Positions 48,001 to 56,831 of a stretch of DNA of 64,000 nt are shown here, piece by piece. Position 1 is the stretch's first letter. Every line of letters begins with the position of its first letter. The stretch is from Isoetes taiwanensis (lineage: Eukaryota > Streptophyta > Lycopodiopsida > Isoetales > Isoetaceae): positions 1,342,116-1,406,115 of the forward strand of contig JAJEKV010000100.1 of the NCBI GenBank assembly GCA_021234155.1, given 5' to 3'. The position numbers were made by a program, and so were the translations under genes. The notes under the pieces are model-generated. The model saw only the letters and a list, made by a program, of their open reading frames with translations. It had not been told where the DNA came from and did not search any database.

Positions 48001-48460
48001 TGTACTTTCTACATGTTCCTGTCTGGTTCTGGCATTTAGATCTCCTACTACAATCATTGGTCCTTGCTCCTTCCATTTCGTTATATTCTCTCCCAGTTCC
48101 AGCAATTCTAGCTTATCACTGTTTGGCGGGTAATATGTAATTATCAGAACTACCTCTTATTTGTTTTTCAATTGGATATTCAAAACCATATATCTTTTAT
48201 TGATATCTGAATGTAACATACATGTATTGTTAGCTGCACTATTCTTTATATAACAAGCCAGACCTGCACTCCCCCTCCCTTTCTTGAAATCCCTGTATTT
48301 CCAGCATGTGAACAGCTGATATCCTTCCTCCTCTGGCAGCCTTTTAACGTTATGCTCCCATGTCTCCGCCAAGCATATTATGTCGCAGCCGTGGGCACCT
48401 AGTCTTTCTCCATCATCCCATGGGTACCCGGTACAGTTCCAGTACCATAATGTCAGCGTC
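45053..48460 (-). pseudogene. LINE-B ORF2: endonuclease and reverse transcriptase, frameshifted
   Basis: Minus-strand blocks in order: LTLWYWNCTGYP and DIICLAETWEHN (endonuclease start), MIVVGDLNAR near 48027-48059, GKSIVDYIILND near 47790, SHRPIKLTI near 47695, then NYRTIMVSSIFAKW, CCFVDFEKAFDT at 46621-46646, GCPLSPTRFGIYIDAL near 46450 and LYADDLNMMATK at 46347. These are the DNA-nicking and copying domains of a non-LTR element, with the YADD site preserved. Frameshifts and stops between blocks (for example after VKG and before YADD) inactivate it. ORF2 begins next to the ORF1 stop at 48453. LINE-C carries the same style of blocks (NYRTIMVSSVFAK), so the two belong to one clade. Confidence 0.85.
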
Positions 48461-48802
48461 TTTTCCCCCGAGGTTGCTCCTTCGGGGTCTCCATGTTTTC
48501 TGTACCATTGCCCGTTCTCCTTGGTCTTCCCCTGGTCTTCATTGTCGGGGTTGGCCCTCCGAACCCTGCTTGTGTTGCTCGCTCTTCGTTTCCCCCACTT
48601 CCGCTTCTTCCTATTGCTCTGTTCTGGTTCCCTTCTACCGTGATTGCTCTTAGTGCTCCCCCTGCAGTCTGTTCTCCAGCCCCTGTTGTATAGACTTCAG
48701 GGGGTGTATGTTTTCCTTCTCTGCTTCCGTTGATTTTGCTATCCCCTGCAACCCAGCTGTCTGCTCCTGCGGTTGAGTCGCTTGCTCTCTTACCCTCTTG
48801 TG
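48453..48802 (-). CDS. LINE-B ORF1, C-terminal part (continues from 60906)
   Basis: From 48802 down to a TGA at 48453-48455 the frame is open for 115 codons (QEGKRASDSTAGADSWVAGD, later RGRPRRTGNGTENMETP). It is exactly in phase with the ORF1 part at 60906-61443 once the Copia element and one target copy are skipped. The composition is Gly, Thr and Arg rich with no knuckle motif. ORF2 begins within a few bases of its stop in another frame. Confidence 0.75.
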
Positions 48803-49534
48803 TGTTGAGAAAACAAAGAGCTGGTCATGTCATATTTACCTAGGTAGCTGCCATCGATTTGCCAATGTTGAAAGGTTAGCCCTTTGTTAATAGTTAAGCA
48901 ATGGGTGTTAATGGTTAAGGCAATGATTTAATATTGGCAATGGTTAATGAATTTGAATCTTCGAAACAATGAATTCGAATGTGAAGTAATAGTGCATATG
49001 ACTGTGGGATATTGTGACGTCTATGTTCTGCTAAGAAAAGAAAGTTAATCCATCTCGAAACCGCCGGATCAACTACATATAAGCTACAGAATATTGGTGA
49101 ATTGCTCGGGGGATTGCCGTATACAGGAATCCGGCTCCAGGGATATGCGAACAAGGGTCGTTGGTTTGATATTTTCCCTGTGCTACAGTCAAATGCTACA
49201 GTGCATAATGACAATGGTTTAAGGCTTTAAAATTAAGGGGAAGATAACTTTGTATAGGGATTGCCTTATAAATAAAAGGGGAAGTTATTTTCTTAGTGGG
49301 AATAGCCTTGTAGATTTAAGGGGCATTTGGATCAAGAAGGCAATGGATTAGTTGACCATATTGTGGCTCCATTGCAAAGGGTGATCCTTGATCTAAAGAA
49401 TATGAATGTCATAAACTTGTTGTATATTCATTAGCCTCTTGAATAATTATTTGCAGTATTGAAGAAGATTGTGCATTAGAGTATTTGGTTGTGACATCTT
49501 TGCTAGGATCAAGAAGTTGTTTTTAAATCTAACA
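48803..49534 (+). repeat. Copia 5' LTR
   Basis: Starts TGTTGAGAAAAC and ends AAATCTAACA (TG...CA). It differs from the 3' LTR only near 49124-49150 by a few bases (TATACAGG vs TATCAGGG; GCGAAC vs GCGCGAAC), so insertion was recent. Confidence 0.95.
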
Positions 49535-49535
49535 T

Positions 49536-49547
49536 TGGTATCAGAGC
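49536..49547 (+). other. Primer-binding site, initiator tRNA-Met
   Basis: TGGTATCAGAGC directly after the 5' LTR is the complement of the 3' end of plant initiator tRNA-Met, the usual Copia primer. Confidence 0.95.
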
Positions 49548-49568
49548 CTCTAAATCCAGGAAAGCAAG

Positions 49569-50108
49569 ATGTCTACTCGGTTTGGAGCCAATTTGTTAAA
49601 TTCTATAGAGGTGTTCAAAGGAGAAACAGGGTTTCAGGTTTGGAAACAAGGCATTAAAGAGGTACTAGAATTTGAGAAGTTATGGTACTTGATAGATCCT
49701 AATGTGGCTAAGTCAAAGGAACATGCTATTAGGATGATCAGAACTGAATTTGAGCAGACCAAGGCTGATGATGAGGATGACTCTGAAGTTATGTTTGTTA
49801 AACAGAAAAAAGGAAAGAAAGCTTATGAAAAAAAACAGGTTGGTCCTTGTTACAATTGTGATAGCTTTGGTCATCTCAAGATAAATTGCCCTAAGCTAGG
49901 CAAGGAGGTTGTTTGCTACAATTGTGAAGGTAAGGGTCACATAGCAATACACTGCTCAAGTCCTAAACGAGGAAAAGGTAAAAAATTTAAAGGGGGAAGT
50001 TACAAGACTAAACCTAGTCTTAATATTGCACGAGAAGCTAATCGAGAGGAAGATGAGCAAGATGAAGACATTGAGGTAAATTTGTCAAAAGCTTGTTCTA
50101 AGATAATA
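49569..50108 (+). CDS. Copia gag, shortened, fused in frame to pol at 56832
   Basis: ATG at 49569 begins MSTRFGANLLNSIEVFKGET, the typical Copia gag start, and then leaps to EHAIRMIRTEFEQTKADDED. The central UBN2-type gag domain seems deleted, as the protein is about 180 residues before pol. Two CCHC zinc knuckles follow: CYNCDSFGHLKINC and CYNCEGKGHIAIHC, which bind the RNA genome. The frame reaches ATA-ATA at 50103-50108, where the CACTA-like element cuts in, and continues in phase as GKMDTDSLLLDSGAERS. In place it reads a few extra codons into the insert and stops near 50138. Confidence 0.9.
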
Positions 50109-50159
50109 CACAAGGCCCCCAAAATTGAACTTGTATAAAAAATTAGCATGAAAACCAGT

Positions 50160-50960
50160 ATATATGTGATTTTTTTATACGACAATACAAAATGTAAAGA
50201 AAAATCATGTGTTCTTCCTAGTTTTGCAAGATCAATAGTGGTTCATATCATATTATTTGTACTAATTCATAAATTTACAGTAGTTTCTAGAAATCATCAT
50301 TAGTTTGTACGATTGTTTTTTAATGTACAATGATTTAGCAAAATCATATCCTGTTTAATTACATGACTTCTACGATTGTACAATAGGTTTTTGAAATCAT
50401 CAATAGTTTAGAAGATGTGTTTTAAGCATATATTGATTTTGAAAAATCAATAGTGGCTAATATCATATTTTTTGTACTAATTCAAAATTTTACACTAGTT
50501 TCTAGGAATCATTATTAGTTCATAAGGTTGTTTTTAAGTGTAGATTGATTTAGCAAAATCACTAATAGTTTATATCATGTTTAATTACATGAATTCCATA
50601 ATCATATAATAGTTTTTTGAAATCATCCATAGTTTAGAAGATGTATTTTAAGCATATATTGATTTTGGAAGACCAATAGTGCTTCATATCGTATTTTTTG
50701 TACTAATTCAAAGATTTATAGAAATCATAATTAATTTGTGAGATTGTTTTTAAGTGTATAGTTTTTTTAGCAAAATCATTGCTAGTTCATGTCATGTTTA
50801 CTTACATGAATTCTACAATCGTACAATTGTTTTTTGAGATCATCAATAGTTTAGAAGATGTGTTTTAAGTACATCTTGATTTTGCAAAACCATTCCTAGT
50901 TCGTACTATATTTAATTTATGAATTCTAGAGTTTATGATGGTCGTTGGAAATCATCATTA
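50160..50960. repeat. Left subterminal tandem repeat, ~3.5 units of ~217-225 bp
   Basis: TAGTTTAGAAGATGT recurs at 50405, 50630 and 50847, with matching TTTGTACTAATTCA and TAGCAAAATCA blocks between. Confidence 0.88.
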
Positions 50961-52130
50961 ATTTAATGGAATGATTTTTCTATATACATTTTTAGTATCA
51001 TAATTTCGGATGTGTTTACATGCTAGTTGTCACAAATTTGTATTCTACATGCTCGTTAATAGTTTATTCTTGTGTTAATCGTGTTGTTAATATGTATTTT
51101 TCCAAATGCAACTGTTTTGAGCCTTAATAAAGATGCAAAGCTTCTAAATATATAGGAAGCATACACGTGTAAGAATAGAATCAGGCTTCGTAGAATCAAA
51201 TGAGCCTTATCAATAAATTTTACAAAAAGAAAATAAACAACGTGTCACTAATGACATAGATTAAAATCAATGTGTTGCTTCGCAATAAAAGAAACCTTGT
51301 ATGTGAATTGATATCTAGCTTGTAACTTCGTAGCAATATTAGAAATTTGTGATTAGTGCAATGTCAAAAACCAAAGGTGAATGATTTGCCTCCGTTACTT
51401 AATATTATAAGAAACCTTGTAATGTCATTTAGCCAAGAAATTGGCAATTGTTTTGTGAGGTTTAGCGCAGGAATAATGACCACTCATATGTAAATATAGA
51501 GATACCATCGACACCATTTTAACTAACAATTTTATAACGCTTAGCTAAAAAAAACTACTACAATGTTAAGGTTAATATCTTAATATGGTAATAAATAATT
51601 TTATAGCTAGCTTATTAAACCACTCCAAAGTAAAGCTAAACATCCGGAGCATGCCGGTTGGCATGCAACGACATTTCGACTGTGCGGTTGCATCCAAAAG
51701 GCCAGAGTTACCCTAGGACACACGTCTGAGGAGTAGAGAATCGGTCAAACGCCCGGACTGCCAAGTACGTGCTAGCTTTACATTATAGCACTAGGCTAGA
51801 CTGCATCGAGTGAAAGATAGACTAGTTGCTTGTAGCAAATCGAGTTTGGTTCTGTTGGTCATAATCGCTGGTCCCTACAGTAAACTAGATGCTCTGGACT
51901 CATGCCCAGAGTCAAAATCACATTTTGAGCTAGCAAGAATGGCCGAACTGGAGGGGCACATCATTTCTCCCTCTTGCCTTATGTCCGTAAAGGGGAACAT
52001 TTGGGGGTTGGGACATCCGTGCGGTGGATGTCCATTTTTTCTTTTTGGGAATGTTTCCTATAACATGAACTACTATTTGAACGGTGGGATTAACAAATGG
52101 AGCTGTTTTATTCCCCCGATACCTAAACCC
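50961..52130. other. Non-coding interior of the CACTA-like element
   Basis: AT-rich, no recognisable gene; the frame at 51810-52151 has no family. Confidence 0.5.
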
Positions 52131-52163
52131 TACAAAATCTGTAGGGTTTAGGTTTTGGCAGCC
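52131..52163. other. Perfect hairpin of telomere-like motifs
   Basis: ACCTAAACCCTACA pairs with TGTAGGGTTTAGGT across 5 bases. Each arm holds AAACCCTA/TAGGGTTT, the plant telomere or telo-box motif. Confidence 0.8.
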
Positions 52164-54030
52164 TTCCCTGCCTCTGAAGGGGTCAAGAGCTTGCGTGCAG
52201 GGTTCCTTCGATGGTTTGAAGAGAGACCTTAAGAAGGAGAACAAAAAACCCTCCCCAAGTGCCAGTTGCAAACTTGCTCCATTGTGATGGCCCCCGAGCT
52301 CTGGACATTGTGTTTGGTATTCCTGATATGGAAGAGATTATATATCTCATTGTTGATGAATGTAGGTTCATCCCTAAAGACCTTCTAGCTGTTTCAGGTT
52401 ATTGCTTGACCAGTGTTATTGTGGAATATATTTTCAACATTAAGTTGGAGGAATTGGAATCATGTAAGTCATTTGTTTGCTTCTAAAACAAGGAGGTGGC
52501 AACATATCCTGGCCATGCCAAAGCAAACTATGGAATGCTAGAAATCAACATTGAAGGTTTTTGTTTTTCTAAGGAATGTAAGGAATGAGAATTATTGGCC
52601 ATACCTCATAAACTGTGTTAAAATGCTATTCAAATATAATAGAAGGCACAACATTCTAATTTCCAAAAAAAAGCACCCAACATTGCAAAACCAATTGTGG
52701 GACATTTAACCTGCTTAAGCCCATTTCATGAGCAACAAAGTCTTTCACTGCAAAATCTCCTAGGGCAGATGAATACGTAACTGCGTATCTTTGGGTCCCT
52801 CTGCTGCGTATCTTTCTGGCCTAGCTATGCTATCCCAGGGCGACGAAGATCATTCCGGCGATGAAGATCATTGGCTTGGCTATGCAGATTTCTAATTGTT
52901 GCCGCAGTCCAGCTCCATTTCTATCTGTTTCGAATGCTCCTGCTGCTCCATGCCGCGAAAGATTATTTTTCCTAATTGCTTTACAAGAGAGCAGCTTGTA
53001 TTTTCTTGCCTTTTCTGGACTTGAACAGGTTGAACATCAGATGTATTTTTGGATCAATCATTTCTACTGCAAAAATAGTCCGTAACACACAGCGACGTTT
53101 TGTTTTTATCCTTCCTTCTCTTCCTATCTTTTTATCCTTTCCATCTCTTTTCTGGAAGCTTTATTCCGGCAATGGAGCATCAGAAGGAATTTTTTGCAGA
53201 GCTACAAATGTTCACGGCTACATTGGGATTTTGAGTCCAATAGGTTACGGAGAGAAACTCGGTCGCCATGGATTTACGGGTAACCCGCCCTTGCGGTGGC
53301 ATCGCTCTAAAGGCGGCGCCGCCATGGCCGGTTCCCTAAACCCCCCGCCTCCCGAAAGTTTCCCTTCCTAAATCTTTAACATCATGGCTATAGCCATGAC
53401 ATGTTGGGGAAAGGATTTCAACAACAACGTTTATTATTTTATTTCGGTTTTAACGTTTTGTTTGGATTTGCAGTCCAAACCTAACTTCCAAGGTCCGTCA
53501 TCAGAGAAAAACACTGCGATTCATGGAGGGATTGGTTAGGGTTTTGAGCGCCTAGGGCGGCGGCGACGATCGCCTATTGCACTGCAGCTCTCTCTGGTGG
53601 AGATGTGTTCTTTGGAAGAGCGACTAAGCTGCTTTGCCTTTTTGCTTGAATTCATGGCTGCGGGACCATCGACGAATCTCCTTCATGTCGCCATTCAATT
53701 TGGCGTAGCAAGGGTTCGATTTTGGAGTATGGCCTCTAGTTACAATGCCTCTCTCTTGCTGCAGCAGATTAAGACTGGTAAGGACTTCCCCCTGTTGTTT
53801 TGTGATGAAGACCAGTCCGGCCTCTTTTTCTTTTTTGGCAAAGTGCTAGGGCTTTATAGGCTTTATGTAAGCTTGTTCTTTCAGTCTTGGGCTTTCATAT
53901 CTTTCCTTCAATTTTGTGGGTGTCTAAGCTTTGATCCGTTTCTACTGCACTTAATGCAACAAGAGAGGCTAAATCAAAATAATCTTACAGGGAGGCATTA
54001 CGCCGCTATTGGACACCGGATGATGAGTTA
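52164..54030. other. Possible captured gene sequence, unidentified
   Basis: Short plus-strand frames (52976-53371 with a Pro-rich end, 53597-54031) show coding-like composition but no family. They may be decayed leader and first exons of the captured genes that follow. Confidence 0.3.
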
Positions 54031-54172
54031 GATCTCAACAACAACATGTTCACAAGCTTCATTCCATCAATGACAGGAAGCTGGATTAATCTGCAGTATC
54101 TGGACCGGTCATCAAATAAGCTGCGAAGGAGCTTACCGCGCAACTTGGGTTCTCTAATTTGTGTATCTGGTT
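54031..54172 (+). pseudogene. Captured leucine-rich repeat fragment
   Basis: The frame reads DLNNNMFTSFIPSMTGSWIN, then LQYLDRSSNKLRRSLPRNLG: nearly two plant extracellular LRRs (LxxLxLxxNxLxGxIPxxLG). It precedes the GH79 exons on the same strand and has no kinase or signal part here. Confidence 0.65.
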
Positions 54173-54408
54173 AATGGCACCAAAAACTGCCCACAATTTG
54201 CAGAAACACATCTGCCATGTTCGGATTTACAGGAGGATGTCTGAACATGTCTCGTTGGCAAGAACTGAACTCCTTTTTTCAAAATACAAGGTAAGATATA
54301 TATTCTTCCATGATCTTTGCAAAAACATTGACTTTGTCTAACAATAATAACAGAAATTGCATCCAATTTCTGGAATAGCTTAATTCCGGTGATAAATTTT
54401 CTGAATCG

Positions 54409-55325
54409 GTTGTTGCTTTTGGTTTGAATGCATTATTTGGACGGAAGAATAGCATTTATGACGATTGGGATCCAAGCAATACAAGAGATTTTATTCGGTA
54501 TACTCATGGTCAAGAATTCAAAATCTGGGCTTGGGAATTGGGTAAGCAAACCGGATCAATTCTCTAATTTTGGCTGAAAATCTGTACCGGATTGCTGATT
54601 TTCTTACTTTGTTCTAATTGAAGGGAATGAATTAAGCGGAAGTGGAATAGGCACATATGTTCCTCTCGGCAAATATGTATCAGCTGTTAAAAATTTGAGA
54701 AAAATTGTGGAAGAAACTTACGCCGGATCTGAATCTAAGCCTTTGGTGATAGCTCCAGATGGATTTTACGATGCGGATTGGTTCAAAGGCCTGCTTATTG
54801 GATCTGGAGAAGGTGTCCTTGATGGGTTATTACATCATCTATATAATCTAGGAACTGGTAAGAATGAAAATGAAACCCAAATTTTGATCGAATAGCTTCG
54901 GTTTTAGAATGATTGAATAGCTTCGGTTTTAGAATAAAAAAGCAAGTTTTAGGTTTAAACAGATTGAAATTTCTCTGTATGGCAGGTGTTGATCCTCATG
55001 TAATTGACAGAATTCTAGATCCAAGCCATCTTGACGGATTAAAAACCGTACTCAAGAGCCTGAAAGATGTAATCAAAAGCTACGGTCCTTGGCGAGGCAT
55101 GGGTTGGAGAATGCGGTGGAGCTTACAAGCGTGGCGCGTGCCTAATGTCTCCAATGCATTTGTTTCAGGATTTTGGTAAATTCCAGCGGAATCAGAACCT
55201 ATTATCAGATCTTATACTTCGGAATGATTGATCTGAATATTTTTGAAATTTAGGTATATTGATCAACTGGGTTTGGCTGCATATTACAATACGTCAGTGC
55301 ACTGTCGCCAGCTATTCATGGGATG
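54409..55325 (+). pseudogene. Captured GH79 (heparanase-like glucuronidase) gene fragment with introns
   Basis: Four exon-like blocks joined by GT-AG introns: about 54409-54541 (FGLNALFGRKNSIYDDW, then IWAWELG), 54624-54857 (GNELSGSGIGTYVPLGKY, then LVIAPDGFYDADWF), 54986-55175 (GVDPHVIDRILDPSHLDGL) and 55254-55325 (YIDQLGLAAYYNTSVHCRQ). WELGNELSG holds the acid/base Glu of plant heparanase-like proteins. WVGECGGAY, in a shifted frame near 55100, is the nucleophile block. These enzymes trim glucuronic acid from cell-wall arabinogalactan. The N-terminus, the C-terminal sandwich domain and frame continuity are missing, so it is a captured fragment that kept its introns, pointing to capture from DNA rather than mRNA. 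Confidence 0.88.
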
Positions 55326-55511
55326 AACAAGGTAAGTTATTTGAACCTTGATGGTAGCAGTATCCGAGGGCAGATTCCTTTGTATATTGGAGAATTGAGA
55401 ACATTAGAGCATTTGGATTTCTCATATAATCAGTTGTCTGGCACTATTCCTAGTTCCATAGAAAATCTATTATCTCTGCTCTTAATGGATCTGTCTCACA
55501 ATAAACAATAG
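55323..55511 (+). pseudogene. Captured LRR fragment downstream of GH79
   Basis: The frame reads VSYLNLDGSSIRGQIPLYIG, then ELRTLEHLDFSYNQLSGTIP and SLLLMDLSHNK: two and a half LRRs of the receptor-like type. It starts within a few bases of the last GH79 exon, making an LRR-GH79-LRR chimera. Confidence 0.85.
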
Positions 55512-56159
55512 GCTTATATGGGATTGACTTGTGGAATTAAGGAACGATTGGGTATGTTTGCATTCATATTTTTTTGTAAAGAGATTTTTAAACCTATAAC
55601 GCGAGGAGTTTGAGAGTTGTGCATGTTCACTATTGTACAACTGTTCCTTCAACTTATGCATGTTTGTTCCTGCACAACACAAAGAATTTGATGTTTGTTG
55701 TTCAGTTTATTTTTTGCTGTGGTGAATTTTTGCTCAACATTGTGTATGCAGATCCTGCAAGCTCTTTGGTGCAGAGGAATGTAATATAAATGTTGCAATA
55801 GATGGGAATTCAGCGAGTGAGAGAATGAGTTGTTTATCTATATAATCTGTCCTTCAGAATTGTCACAATTTTCTAGTAATATGAGAAGTGTCTTCCAAAT
55901 GTTGTATTCACTATTTCCAAATGTTGTCTTCTTTTTTGTCCTAAATAAAAACAATGATAAATATTGGAGTAAGATTATTTCATAAACGAATACCAATTAA
56001 TAATCATTACCTATAACATCATAGTTTGTGATCAAATGTGTTAAGCATTTAAGTTTATTGTGCTAATTAAGGTCAAATATTATGCTCTAATATCATATTA
56101 CTAGAGATCATGAAGCACTATCAAATATCATATATTAGAAACTATGTATATCTTGTCCA
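55512..56159. other. Non-coding interior of the CACTA-like element
   Basis: AT-rich; a short direct repeat CCAAATGTTGT(A/C)TTC near 55895 and 55917. No gene. Confidence 0.5.
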
Positions 56160-56720
56160 TTGATTGCTACAAATATTTGAATAATTTATCAAGCCAATAT
56201 ATCGAGGAAGATAAATGCGATCAAATACCATTCTATTAAACTTGAAATACTAAGCATTAGTTCGTAAGCATGTGATCAGTTAGTTGTTAGAAAAACTAAC
56301 TGTCATAATTATGTTTTAGTACCATGGAGAAAAACAGGGTAAAAAAAGTCATATTAACATATTTAAACTAGAATCATTTACCACGTTGTGCATGAGAATT
56401 ATGCGCTTAAAATTACCATATCAATATATTAAAGAAGATAGATGTGATCAAATACCAGTCTAATAAACTTGACATACTAAATAATAGTTCATATCATATG
56501 TTTAAGTTATTACATAGACCAATTAAAATTGCCACGTTTCAATACCATGTCATAAAATAATGTTGTCTTATCACTTAAAAAAAACATGTTGATGAACTCT
56601 ATAGTTTAAGTTCTTACAGAGACCAATTAAAATTGTCATGTTTCAATACCATGTCATAAAACAATGTTATCTTATCACCTTAGAAAAATATGTTGGTGAA
56701 CCATGTTAGATAACTAGACA
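56160..56720. repeat. Right subterminal repeats of the CACTA-like element
   Basis: GACCAATTAAAATTG at 56517 and 56622 heads a ~105-bp duplication; GATCAAATACCA near 56219 and 56456 marks a longer one. Confidence 0.75.
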
Positions 56721-56831
56721 TGGTTTGTAAACTTTTGAACCCACTAACATGTACTGTTTTATGGATTTGATTTTCACCAACAAACCATTAAAAAAAAATC
56801 ATAATGGTTCAATTTTGGGGGCCTTGTGATA

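Larger units (their letters stand above)
50109..56828. mobile_element. CACTA-like element, 6720 bp, gene-capturing, inserted in Copia gag-pol
   Basis: A perfect 22-bp terminal inverted repeat, starting CACAAGGCCCCC, lies at 50109-50130 and 56807-56828. The target duplication is ATA (50106-50108 and 56829-56831). CAC...GTG tips with a 3-bp duplication fit the CACTA superfamily. The left and right ends hold AT-rich subterminal tandem repeats. No transposase is seen inside, only pieces of host genes (LRR, GH79), so it is non-autonomous. Confidence 0.88.

Noticed and set aside
45259-48693. Many plus-strand frames
   Set aside because: They are opposite-strand shadows of the LINE-B endonuclease and reverse transcriptase.
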